From: an uncultured Gellertiella sp.
GTDB lineage: Bacteria; Pseudomonadota; Alphaproteobacteria; Rhizobiales; Rhizobiaceae
DNA length: 64,000 nt
Assembly (NCBI RefSeq): GCF_963457605.1
Contig: NZ_OY735139.1
Location: forward strand, 2,448,001 to 2,512,000
Direction: 5' to 3'
The notes beneath the pieces were generated by a model that saw nothing but the letters and a program-made list of their open reading frames with translations, was not told the origin of the DNA and did not search any database. The first letter of the stretch is position 1. The number at the start of each line of letters is the position of its first letter. This document shows, in pieces, positions 33,482-40,720 of the stretch. Made by a program: the position numbers and the translations under genes.

Positions 33482-33886
33482 ATGTCTAGCCTACTTGATA
33501 CCTTCACCGCGCATTGCATAGGGACGGCCTTATGGTCATCCATCGGGGACGAGGACGAGCCTCTGGACAGTCAGTTTGACCGCTCGGATATCGCCCCGGA
33601 GCTTCGGGCCGCCATTGAGGCTGAATGCAAGGCCTTCTATCTGGCCAATCACAACGCCATCCATTGCGATGACGCACCGCTGGCTAATGACTTTGAGGGG
33701 CCTATAGCCGAACGGGAAGCCGCCATGGCTGGCCATGACTTCTGGCTGACACGGTGCGGCCACGGTGCTGGCTTCTGGGATGGCGACTGGCCGGAACCTC
33801 ACGCCACCGCATTGGACAACGCCGCTAAGGCCTTCGGCAACGTTGACCTCTATGTGGGCGACGATGGCCAGATTTACGGGGGCTGA
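33482..33886 (+). CDS. Early-region phage protein with HDFWLTRxGHGAGFWD motif
   Basis: 134 residues from ATG 33482, with GAGGTGAGC at 33470-33478 as binding site. The C-terminal half GHDFWLTRCGHGAGFWDGDW, then GNVDLYVGDDGQIYG, is a pattern I recall from many phage hypothetical proteins in bacteria of different phyla. The biochemical role is unknown. The conserved His/Trp/Cys cluster looks like a ligand or metal site, which is speculation. Confidence 0.75.
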   Translation: MSSLLDTFTAHCIGTALWSSIGDEDEPLDSQFDRSDIAPELRAAIEAECKAFYLANHNAIHCDDAPLANDFEGPIAEREAAMAGHDFWLTRCGHGAGFWDGDWPEPHATALDNAAKAFGNVDLYVGDDGQIYGG

Positions 33887-33890
33887 CACC

Positions 33891-33989
33891 ATGACGCCCT
33901 ACACCCTCATTCGTGACCTTTGCGCCTTCCTTGCCGTTATCGCCCTTGTGATCGGCGGCAATGCCCTAGCGGCTGGCCTAATCGGCTAA
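33891..33989 (+). CDS. Tiny single-helix membrane protein (32 aa)
   Basis: ATG 33891, four bases after the previous stop. Product IRDLCAFLAVIALVIGGNAL forms one membrane helix with a short N-terminal tail. Tight spacing supports translation. Function unknown. Confidence 0.5.
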   Translation: MTPYTLIRDLCAFLAVIALVIGGNALAAGLIG

Positions 33990-34091
33990 GCCCTACAGTC
34001 CAACACCCAATCAACCGCAACCATCTGAGGCCAGCGCTCTATGCCCCGCGCAATGGGGAACGTGTGGCCGTAGCTTAGAGGATAGACCATC

Positions 34092-34373
34092 ATGAATACC
34101 CTACAAGCCATCGTGACGAAATACCACGGGCCTACCAGCACCAAAGCGGGAAGGATCATAGCCACAGCATATGCTGGCCGCATAATCCATGAGTATGACC
34201 CCCGGCTACGCCAAGAGGGCAACCACGATGCGGCTTGCATTAAGCTTGCCGAAAAGATGGGCTGGAAGGCCGTATGGTTCCGGGGAGGTATGCCCGATGA
34301 GTCCGGCAATGTTTATGTGCAAGGCAAGCCAGGTGCCGGTGAGTTTGCCTTTCAGACCGGCGTAGAGGAGTAA
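34092..34373 (+). CDS. Early-region hypothetical protein (93 aa)
   Basis: ATG 34092. Basic-to-neutral soluble protein: QAIVTKYHGPTSTKAGRIIA, then YDPRLRQEGNHDAACIKLAE. The KYHGPTxxKxxRIxA opening is familiar from phage and plasmid hypothetical proteins. No activity can be assigned. Confidence 0.65.
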   Translation: MNTLQAIVTKYHGPTSTKAGRIIATAYAGRIIHEYDPRLRQEGNHDAACIKLAEKMGWKAVWFRGGMPDESGNVYVQGKPGAGEFAFQTGVEE

Positions 34374-34378
34374 GCATC

Positions 34379-34615
34379 ATGGCCAGCACGTCCGCATACT
34401 TCGCACCTCTTGTTACACTTCCAGACGTGATCACAGAGCCGGGAACGTACCGCACACGGGCCGGGGAGTTGGTCAGTGTGGTCTCCGTTTCCAAGCGCCA
34501 TGACCTTGGCTGCGTGGGGTTCTACCCGGAGGGCACACAAGAACATTGGCACAAGATCGGCCGCATCTTCGCAACCATCACCAGTTGGAACGATATTGTA
34601 GGGAAGGGGGAGTAA
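34379..34615 (+). CDS. Early-region hypothetical protein (78 aa)
   Basis: ATG 34379 is preceded by GAGGAGTAAGCATC, a good binding site that also spans the stop of the previous gene. Beta-rich product (GTYRTRAGELVSVVSVSKRH, then KIGRIFATITSWND). Unknown function. Confidence 0.62.
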   Translation: MASTSAYFAPLVTLPDVITEPGTYRTRAGELVSVVSVSKRHDLGCVGFYPEGTQEHWHKIGRIFATITSWNDIVGKGE

Positions 34616-34620
34616 GCACC

Positions 34621-34851
34621 ATGGCACGCTTTCAATCGACCGTAGACGTGTGGGACCTTACGCCAAAGCAGCGGGCACGCCTCATGCCGGGGCAATGGGT
34701 CAAGGCCGGGCCAGCCGGGCCTAAGGGCCGCTACTGGGGGCAGACGCGGGGCGGCTCTGATGTGGTCGCGTGGTCTCAGAACGCCAAGGCCAGCCGCATG
34801 GGATGGCGCTATCACCGGACCCTCAGAGACTACGCATTGGGCACGGCGTGA
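34621..34851 (+). CDS. Early-region hypothetical protein (76 aa)
   Basis: ATG 34621, after GGGGGAGTAAGCACC. Basic, Gly-rich product: LTPKQRARLMPGQWVKAGPA, then GRYWGQTRGGSDVVAW. A charge near +10 suggests nucleic acid contact. No family recognised. A terminator follows. Confidence 0.62.
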   Translation: MARFQSTVDVWDLTPKQRARLMPGQWVKAGPAGPKGRYWGQTRGGSDVVAWSQNAKASRMGWRYHRTLRDYALGTA

Positions 34852-34880
34852 GGCCCCAGAAGCGGGATGCACAACACAAG

Positions 34881-34912
34881 GCCGGGCCATTGAGCCCGGC
34901 TTCTTGCTGTTT
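34881..34912 (+). terminator. Terminator after early gene group
   Basis: GCCGGGC (34881-34887) pairs perfectly with GCCCGGC (34894-34900), loop CATTGA, followed by TTCTTGCTGTTT. Confidence 0.65.
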
Positions 34913-35228
34913 ATCGGCATGCCGGACCCACAAAATATTTTTACCCTAAAGGCCACCATGATGCACACCATAGGGGGCACTTTGTCCTTAGTGCGGAAAT
35001 AGCATTCCACACACATAGATGACCAAAAAATACACCATAGCGGCACCATGCAGCGGAACCGACCGAAAAATTTATCTTGCATTCTGTTTATCCACTATGC
35101 TCTAAGCACAATGACCACACGGCAACAACACGGCATCTTAAGCACCAAGCTAGACACAATGACCTGTAGTTGGTGGCCCAGTGGCCCAGACCCTATCTTG
35201 TCAACAAGCACACAAGGAAGCATACAGC
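34913..35228 (+). promoter_or_regulatory. Intergenic region with repeated ATGCACACCATAG-type sites
   Basis: No gene is seen in this A+T-richer gap. It holds ATGCACACCATAG at 34961-34973 (identical to 33067-33079) and the related ATACACCATAG at 35030-35040. CTTGT-CA-ACAAG, a short palindrome, lies near 35197-35208 just before the next gene. Likely promoter and operator region for the 35229 gene; the polymerase that would use it is unknown. Confidence 0.5.
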
Positions 35229-35807
35229 ATGGTAAACACCAACGGCACCACCGGCAAGCTTAATGCAGGCATCGAAGAGCATCTCGACACGGGCAATATC
35301 GGCCACACCGGCAAGCGCGTGATAATAACCAAAGGTGGAGAAGAGGGCGGCTTCGAGATCGATGCATTTACCGGCATCGTACTGGACACCCACCACCTCC
35401 CAGAGTGGGCAGCGGGCACGACCCAGGCGCTTCTGGCCGAGCGGCACATCTTCTACACCACCCGCCTTGGCTCGCTCTATGTCGAAGGCATGAAGCAGCC
35501 CGGCCCGCTGGCTTATGAAGACCTCTCGTGGGTCACGGCCACCGAGCTGGAAGAGCCGGTAGTAAACGAGGAGACCGGCCTCCCGGAACACGTGGAGCTC
35601 AACGTGGTGGACGCAGACCACGAGTTCCGCATGACGGTTATCGCAGAGGTCACGGGCATTGCCGGTGATATCGACCTGGAGGAAGGAACCTTCGGTGCCG
35701 ACGCAGTGACGGAAGCCATTGCGCGGGACAACATGCGTGATGCCGAAGAGCTGACCGCAATGGAGGAAGCCGCCAAGGAGGGCTTCAAGGCCGTCTCCAC
35801 GAACTAA
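35229..35807 (+). CDS. Hypothetical phage protein (192 aa), acidic
   Basis: ATG 35229 is preceded by AAGGAAGCATACAGC. It starts with a flexible Thr/Gly/Asn stretch, then KRVIITKGGEEGGFEIDAFT and LPEWAAGTTQALLAERHIFY. The C-terminal half is strongly acidic (EEGTFGADAVTEAIA, EELTAMEEAAKE). It stands alone between terminators with its own upstream region. An acidic DNA-mimic or inhibitor role is possible but not shown. Confidence 0.68.
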   Translation: MVNTNGTTGKLNAGIEEHLDTGNIGHTGKRVIITKGGEEGGFEIDAFTGIVLDTHHLPEWAAGTTQALLAERHIFYTTRLGSLYVEGMKQPGPLAYEDLSWVTATELEEPVVNEETGLPEHVELNVVDADHEFRMTVIAEVTGIAGDIDLEEGTFGADAVTEAIARDNMRDAEELTAMEEAAKEGFKAVSTN

Positions 35808-35840
35808 TCTCCAGCAGCAGACAGTCCTCCTCCTTGACTT

Positions 35841-35875
35841 GGGTGGGTCCTCCGGGACCTGCCCTTTTTGCTTTT
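35841..35875 (+). terminator. Rho-independent terminator
   Basis: GGGTGGGTCC (35841-35850) pairs over 10 positions (two G-T) with GGACCTGCCC (35854-35863), loop TCC plus one base, followed by TTTTTGCTTTT. Confidence 0.8.
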
Positions 35876-35906
35876 AGTAGAAGCATCTAACAAGGAGGCA
35901 TGACTA

Positions 35907-36800
35907 GTGGCCCAGAAGTTCAACCGCACCGAGATAATAGAGCCAGATGGGGAGACCCTTGGTCAAGCGCTCCGCCGCTGCTACGGGGATGCCAGCAGGT
36001 CTCTCTACTCGCAGTCCCGGCTAGCCTTGACGGGCCTCCTGCTGGCGGAGCACGGCCCCGGCATTAACGTTGAGGTCATAGCCGACCGTAGCCGCGCTGA
36101 GGACTATGGCGGCAGGGCAGTGCAACGGGCCACCTCCACGTGGTATCATGAGGGCCTCAGCCCGGCCACCATCAACAAGCGTCTCAACTGCCTGAGCAAG
36201 ATGGGTGTCGATGTGCAGGGCTTGCGGGTGAAGAACCCCAAGCAGCTCAAGTGGCACCTGAAGGAAAGCGACAAGCCGAAGGTCTTGGAGTACCTTAGGT
36301 CTCAGCAATCACACCACTGGAACTGCATTGCGGCATTCATCGAGTGGACCACGTTAACAGGCCTCCGCATTGAGGAGAGCCTGAGGCTGACATGGGGCGA
36401 TACCTCGCTCAATCAGGGCACAATCAGCGTGCCGGGCACCAAGACAGGAACATCTCAGGCCACCCTCCCGCTTGGCGCAAAGGCTGCAAGCCTGCTGCTA
36501 TCCCTCATTGATGCAGACCCACAGAATACCGGCCCCCGCGATTGCGTATTCAACCTCACCTATGATGGCCTGCTGGAGGGCTGGCAGCTTGTCCGGGAGT
36601 TCTTCGGCTGGCAGGACGACCCCACGGCCACCCTCAAGGCCCTCCGCAGGTCAGCAGCACGCTACCTGCACGTTGATTGCGGCATGCCCCTCCACATGGT
36701 CCAGCAGTACCTCCGCCACGAGAGCATGGACACCACCCTGGAATACCTGAGGCTGACTGGTGGGTACGGCACTGAGGAAATGCGGAGGTTCCTGAAATGA
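35907..36800 (+). CDS. Phage tyrosine recombinase (second, non-att-proximal)
   Basis: 297 residues. The catalytic domain of tyrosine recombinases is complete in outline: Arg I in TLTGLRIEESLRLTWGD, Lys in PGTKTGTSQ, Arg II in LKALRRSAARYL, His/Trp in YLRHES, and nucleophile Tyr in TTLEYLRL. The usual His three residues before Arg II is Lys here. The N-terminal core-binding domain is short. AAGGAGG at 35891-35897 precedes the start (GTG 35907). It may act in genome circularisation, concatemer resolution or inversion, or be a second integrase. Confidence 0.85.
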   Translation: MAQKFNRTEIIEPDGETLGQALRRCYGDASRSLYSQSRLALTGLLLAEHGPGINVEVIADRSRAEDYGGRAVQRATSTWYHEGLSPATINKRLNCLSKMGVDVQGLRVKNPKQLKWHLKESDKPKVLEYLRSQQSHHWNCIAAFIEWTTLTGLRIEESLRLTWGDTSLNQGTISVPGTKTGTSQATLPLGAKAASLLLSLIDADPQNTGPRDCVFNLTYDGLLEGWQLVREFFGWQDDPTATLKALRRSAARYLHVDCGMPLHMVQQYLRHESMDTTLEYLRLTGGYGTEEMRRFLK

Positions 36801-37000
36801 GCAAAGCCGCTCGCATCCGTATCAGCAAGGTGACCCTCAAGCCGGGCTTTAGGTGCCCCGGCAAGGCCTCCTTCAAGATCGTCTCAGAGGGTGGCCAGAG
36901 GCGCTTCATTGAGGCCTACTTCGAGAAGGCTGGCCTGATCCTCAACACCGTGACGCGACAGTCCCAAGAGATTTGGGTCCGTAGGCCGGAGCCTGCCTAG
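36797..37000 (+). CDS. Small basic protein coupled to the recombinase
   Basis: 67 residues, ATG 36797 overlapping the recombinase stop by 4 bases. Product ARIRISKVTLKPGFRCPGKA, then RRFIEAYFEKAGL is basic and beta-hairpin-like. The coupling suggests a recombinase accessory (for instance a directionality factor), which is inference. Its TAG stop lies within CTAG, shared with the stop of the opposing gene. Confidence 0.65.
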   Translation: MSKAARIRISKVTLKPGFRCPGKASFKIVSEGGQRRFIEAYFEKAGLILNTVTRQSQEIWVRRPEPA

Positions 37001-37161
37001 TACCGGCACATAGGGCTGTGGAGGCGGCAAAGCTCTTCCATCATGACTGCCTCCCGCTTGTCCCTTTCGTCCTCGGTGCTCCACCAGTACGCCACGACAA
37101 ACCACCCGATGGCCACGATGACCAGCGCCTTGCCCGCATCCCTGAGCCCGAGGTTACGCAT
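36997..37161 (-). CDS. Small single-pass membrane protein downstream of integrase (54 aa)
   Basis: On the - strand, ATG at 37161-37159 overlaps the last codons of the integrase (GCATGCGTAA), and the stop TAG is 36999-36997. The product has a basic start (MRNLGLRDAGK), one membrane helix (ALVIVAIGWFVVAYWW) and a charged tail with CRLHSPMC. A GGCGGAGGG site lies 6 bases before the start. Clear protein-like composition; too short for standard cut-offs. Function unknown; possibly a superinfection or envelope protein expressed from the prophage with the integrase. Confidence 0.68.
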   Translation of the reverse strand: MRNLGLRDAGKALVIVAIGWFVVAYWWSTEDERDKREAVMMEELCRLHSPMCRY

Positions 37162-38872
37162 GCCCTCCGCCTTTCGCCAGCCGATACCTCGGGAAGACCC
37201 TCATGGCCTCCACGCGGGTGGGCATTGTGACGCTGCCATATGTGCGGCCCACGGTAGCCGGGGCGTGACCACAGATGAAGTCCAGCACCTTCTCCTGGAT
37301 GCCGACCTCAAAGCCCTTGGCCTTGAAGGTGTGCCGCCAGCCGTGATTAGGGGCAACATTGGGGTCTGGCACCAGCTCCCGCACAAACTCCGTCATGCGG
37401 TTCTTCTTGCTTTGCAGGACGCCACGGAAAGAGCCACCCGGCTTGACCGTGAGGAAGAGATAGCCTGCCGGTGCCTTCTCGACAAACTCAAGGAAGCCCA
37501 TCTCAATCAGGTGGCCGTGCACGGGGATATCCCGCCGCTCCTTGCCCTTGACGGTTCCGGCCTCGGGCGTGATCTTCAAGACCCAAGCGCCTGTCTCTGC
37601 GTCCTGCTGCACGTCTTCCTTGCGGAGCTGGATGAGCTCACCGACACGGCAACCGGAGTAAGCACACAGCCACGGCACCCAGCGCTTCATGGAGTGGGTC
37701 TGGGTAGGCTTGGACTTGATGGCAAACGAGTTGGCGGCTTCAAGGATGAGGCTTGCCTCCTCGGCGGTAAACTCCCGCTCCCGCACCTTCACCTTCTTGC
37801 CAAGCTTCACGGTGATGCCGGTAGCCGGATTGCTGGGGACCTTGAGGTTGACCTTGGCCCATTCGAAGACGGACTTGAAGGCAGTCAAATCGCTCGCCTT
37901 GATGGTCTTGGCGGAAGCAGGCTTGCCGGTCTTGGGATTGATGGCCTTGAGCCGGTGGTCCTTGAACGCCACAATATCCTCAGGCGTGACCCTCAGGGCA
38001 TCGTCATGGCCCAAGAAGGCGGACAGCAGGCGGAAGCTACCGGAGTAGGACACATAGGTGCTCTCGGAGAGCCCTGCCGCCTTGGCCTCGTTCCACCAGC
38101 TATCAACCAGCCCGGTGAGAGACACAGCGCCAGCCCTCTTGGGCGGAGCAGCTTGGGGCTTAGGCGAATCAGTCCACTCGGGGATGCGGGTAGCCATGGG
38201 GTCTGGCGAGTAGTCGCCCTTAAGCTTGCGTGCGGCCACCTCAAGGCCCGTCCCAACGGCAGCAGGCAGGCGGGAAGCCGTAGCCTTGAGGCTATCCTCG
38301 GAGACAGACGTAATGCCCCGCTGGCTGAGCTGCTTCAAGGTGGAGAGCTCAATGGGCTGGCCACCCTCAGGCACCGTGAAGGTGAAGTCCCCGCTGGCCA
38401 AGTCCCTGCCGATGGTCTCAAGAAGCTCGGCCTCAAGCTCCAGGTCTTCAGGGGAGGACGGCAGGGGGTCCAGAATGATTCGCTCCCGAGCGTCTACGCG
38501 GACAGGGGGGACTGCATCGTAGTCATTTGCCCAGGACTGGTGGTGCTCGCCATCAAGGGCCGCGATCTGCCGCATGGTGAGCTTTACGTCCGTACCCTCA
38601 CGGACTTCCTGGAAGTATCGCTCAAGGTGGCCTTGTGCTTCGGCCTGACGCTTACGCACCTCGCTGGGCGTGTGAGCTCTGAGGGAGAACCTGACGTTCC
38701 GCTGCACGGCATTGAATGTGATGACCTTCGAATCACCCCCGAAAGGGATGACTACGGTTTTTCCTACGAGCTTGGCTCTAAGGTCCATCGGGATATGGTG
38801 CACAAAGAGTGCATTCTTGGAATGCCGTTGCTTTGCAGGTTTGCCCAATCCCCACCCCGTCATGCGTACCAT
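37154..38872 (-). CDS. Prophage integrase (tyrosine recombinase)
   Basis: 572 residues, large for a phage integrase because of a ~220-residue N-terminal extension with arm-binding and helical regions (LTMRQIAALDGEHHQSWAND). Core-binding domain near residues 250-350. The catalytic set is complete: SGCRVGELIQL (Arg I), GTVKGKERRDI (Lys), NHGWRHTF (His and Arg II), ICGHAP (His) and GRTYGSV (Tyr). The gene points away from the tRNA and starts 73 bases from its 3' end, the usual layout for site-specific insertion into a tRNA gene. It would catalyse attP x attB recombination. Confidence 0.93.
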   Translation of the reverse strand: MVRMTGWGLGKPAKQRHSKNALFVHHIPMDLRAKLVGKTVVIPFGGDSKVITFNAVQRNVRFSLRAHTPSEVRKRQAEAQGHLERYFQEVREGTDVKLTMRQIAALDGEHHQSWANDYDAVPPVRVDARERIILDPLPSSPEDLELEAELLETIGRDLASGDFTFTVPEGGQPIELSTLKQLSQRGITSVSEDSLKATASRLPAAVGTGLEVAARKLKGDYSPDPMATRIPEWTDSPKPQAAPPKRAGAVSLTGLVDSWWNEAKAAGLSESTYVSYSGSFRLLSAFLGHDDALRVTPEDIVAFKDHRLKAINPKTGKPASAKTIKASDLTAFKSVFEWAKVNLKVPSNPATGITVKLGKKVKVREREFTAEEASLILEAANSFAIKSKPTQTHSMKRWVPWLCAYSGCRVGELIQLRKEDVQQDAETGAWVLKITPEAGTVKGKERRDIPVHGHLIEMGFLEFVEKAPAGYLFLTVKPGGSFRGVLQSKKNRMTEFVRELVPDPNVAPNHGWRHTFKAKGFEVGIQEKVLDFICGHAPATVGRTYGSVTMPTRVEAMRVFPRYRLAKGGGHA

Positions 38873-38893
38873 GTCACCGTACCATTAGTCCCG

Positions 38894-38923
38894 GAACCTC
38901 TTGACAAGGTTCAACTATTTGAA
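38894..38923. promoter_or_regulatory. Overlapping inverted repeats between integrase and att site
   Basis: GAACCT-n7-AGGTTC (38894-38912) overlaps TTCAA-CTAT-TTGAA (38910-38923). The pair lies 22 bases before the integrase start and 22 bases from the tRNA 3' end. It could be integrase arm sites, an operator over the integrase promoter, or both. The core CTTGTCAA on the - strand also occurs at 35197. Confidence 0.45.
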
Positions 38924-38924
38924 T

Positions 38925-38970
38925 AGCATACGGGATTAATGGAATGGTGCCCAGAAGAGGACTCGAACCT
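38925..38970. other. Predicted prophage-host junction (att site) at the tRNA-Leu 3' end
   Basis: The integrase gene lies directly beyond the tRNA 3' end. Genes on one side are phage and on the other side typical chromosome. Integrases of this class recombine within the tRNA 3' half, so the core should lie in the first ~45 bases of the tRNA here (on the + strand TGGTGCCCAGAAGAGG and on). The second copy is not in the window, so the exact core cannot be drawn. Confidence 0.65.
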
Positions 38971-39031
38971 CCACACCCTTTCGGGTACCAGCACCTGAAG
39001 CTGGCGCGTCTACCAATTCCGCCATCTGGGC
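38945..39031 (-). tRNA. tRNA-Leu (anticodon CAG)
   Basis: On the - strand the 87-base gene begins GCCCAGATGGCGGAA and ends with encoded CCA. The acceptor arm is GCCCAGA/TCTGGGC. The anticodon stem CCAGC/GCTGG encloses loop TTCAGGT, giving anticodon CAG (reads CUG). It has the long variable arm of Leu tRNAs (GGTACCCGAAAGGGTGT) and a normal TTCGAGT T-loop. The gene is intact, so the prophage that ends at its 3' side has restored the sequence. Confidence 0.95.
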
Positions 39032-39112
39032 GACGGACAGGCATGTAAGCGGGGGGCGCTTCGCTGTCAACAGACAATTTCAAGAAATTGTCAAAAAACC
39101 GAAAAACCCTTC

Positions 39113-40546
39113 TCAACCATGCATTTGCTGAAAGCGGCGGATCAGCGTGAGGCCGGTCTCGAGCAGGTCCCGGGCGGCCCTTTCGCTTGTCGCCTCGACA
39201 TAGCAGCGCATCTCCGGCGCATTGCCGGAAGGGCGGAAATGCAGGATGCGGCGGTCTGCAAGCGTGACCCGGAGCCCGTCGATATCGCTGGTCGCCATGA
39301 CCGCGCCAACCGGTGCGAGGAAGGCGGCGAGCTGGGCGGGGCCGGAGCGCAGATGCGCCATCAGGGCTGCGCTGGTTTCCAGCGGAAAATTCTCCAGCCG
39401 GTCGGCATCGGCAACCGGGAGCTGGAAGTCGGCAGCAAGCCCGCTCAGCGGCTTTCCGGCGGCCACTGCCGCCGACAGCACGGCAAGGGCGGGCAGGAAG
39501 CAGTCGCGGGTCGGCAGCGGCGCAATGATCTGTCCTTCCAGCATGAAGGGGCTTGCGGTCAGCAGGCCGCCATTCGCCTCGAAGCCCATCACCCCGGTCG
39601 CGCCCGCCGCCAGAGCCTGCTGCATGGCGTCGATGACATAGGGCGAGCCGACCCGGGTGCGGATCGTGCGGTAGGTACCAGCGGCCTCGATGCCGGAATT
39701 GGAGGTGACCGGGGTGACCACAACGGATGCCCCGAGGAAGCGGGCGGCAATCAGCCCGAGCAAATCGCCGCGCAGCGGCAGGCCGTTTTCATCGGCAAGC
39801 AGCGGCCGGTCGCCATCGCCATCGGCAGACAGGATCGCATCGAGCCGGTATTCCAGGGCCCACTCCCTGAGGAGACGCAGCGTGTCCGGCGAGACGGCTT
39901 CCGTGTCGACCGGAATGAACGTGCCGGACCGGCCGAGCGGCACGACATCGGCGCCCAAGACGCTGAGCAGGTCGACGAACAGGTCGCGTGCCACCGTGCT
40001 GTGCTGGTAGACGCCGATTTTCAGCCCCTTGAGGCGGCCCGGCGGCAGCAGCGCCCGGTTGCGGCGCATGAAGCGGGCGATGGTTTCGGCCTCTTCGAAG
40101 GGGGCCTGCAGGGGTTCGATGGCGAAGCAGCGTCCGGAGGCGCGCAGCCGCTCGGCAATCGTCGAAATCGCCGTCTCGTCCTGTTTGTCGATTTCGCCAT
40201 CGGGACGATAGAACTTGATGCCGTTGCGGTCCGCCGGAATATGCGAGCCGGTGATCATCAGGGCCGGCACGCCGTCCTCCAGTGCGCGCAAGGCCAGCGC
40301 CGGGGTGGGCAATGCGCCGCAATCGACAGGCTTCAACCCCGATGCGTCAAGCGCTGCGGCAACAGTTGCAGCAATATCAGGGCTCGAGGCACGAAAATCC
40401 CGGCCGATCAGCGCCCGGTCGCCCCGGCGGGATCGGCCGCTTTCCAGCAGGTGTTCGGCAAAGGCAGTGGCGTAGAGGGCGGCGGCGGGGCCGACGAGGT
40501 CGACCGACAATCCGCGCAAGCCGCTCGTTCCAAATTTCAAACTCAT
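39113..40546 (-). CDS. Phosphohexomutase (phosphomannomutase/phosphoglucomutase family)
   Basis: 477 residues from ATG at 40546. It interconverts hexose 6- and 1-phosphates for polysaccharide precursors. The four family loops are visible: catalytic-serine loop ALMITGSHIPADRNGIKFY (Ser in TGSHIP, normally TASHNP), metal loop LSADGDGDRPLL, sugar loop GFEANGG, and phosphate loop RPSGNAPEMRCY. The start FGTSGLRG is the classical N-terminus. Whether mannose, glucose or both is the substrate is not decided by sequence. Confidence 0.9.
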   Translation of the reverse strand: MSLKFGTSGLRGLSVDLVGPAAALYATAFAEHLLESGRSRRGDRALIGRDFRASSPDIAATVAAALDASGLKPVDCGALPTPALALRALEDGVPALMITGSHIPADRNGIKFYRPDGEIDKQDETAISTIAERLRASGRCFAIEPLQAPFEEAETIARFMRRNRALLPPGRLKGLKIGVYQHSTVARDLFVDLLSVLGADVVPLGRSGTFIPVDTEAVSPDTLRLLREWALEYRLDAILSADGDGDRPLLADENGLPLRGDLLGLIAARFLGASVVVTPVTSNSGIEAAGTYRTIRTRVGSPYVIDAMQQALAAGATGVMGFEANGGLLTASPFMLEGQIIAPLPTRDCFLPALAVLSAAVAAGKPLSGLAADFQLPVADADRLENFPLETSAALMAHLRSGPAQLAAFLAPVGAVMATSDIDGLRVTLADRRILHFRPSGNAPEMRCYVEATSERAARDLLETGLTLIRRFQQMHG

Positions 40547-40562
40547 GCCGTGCCCGCTCCAC

Positions 40563-40590
40563 AAAACCTTTGCCTGTCCGGCAAGGTTTT
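40563..40590. other. Hairpin in the divergent region upstream of the phosphohexomutase
   Basis: AAAACCTTTGCC (40563-40574) can pair with GGCAAGGTTTT (40580-40590), with one bulged T. It sits 17 bases before the mutase ATG on the - strand. Possible mRNA leader structure or operator; the 174-base gap otherwise should hold divergent promoters. Confidence 0.4.
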
Positions 40591-40720
40591 AGGGGCGGGG
40601 CGATTTACACACAATGAATAAAGGTTGCGCGCAGGCGGATTTTCATGATTGAGTTTTGCAGGTGCCTGCCTCCGGTTCCGCCGGAAGGTCCAGGCCCGCG
40701 ACAAGAAAAGGAGAATGCCG

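Noticed and set aside
37043..38926. Long + strand open frame (627 codons) opposite the integrase
   Set aside because: It is the antisense of the integrase, which has all catalytic motifs; the + frame shows no motif and arises from high-GC codon bias.
38897..38928. Sigma-70 promoter TTGACA-n17-TAGCAT on the + strand
   Set aside because: It would point antisense into the tRNA-Leu gene; the TTGACA lies inside a palindrome and is better explained as part of it.
1..38944. Exact T7 promoter consensus (TAATACGACTCACTATAG)
   Set aside because: No full copy was noticed; only the weaker CACCATAG-type motif recurs, which is reported separately as inference.
39119..40621. 500-codon + strand open frame opposite the phosphohexomutase
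   Set aside because: Antisense shadow; the - strand frame has the four phosphohexomutase loops.
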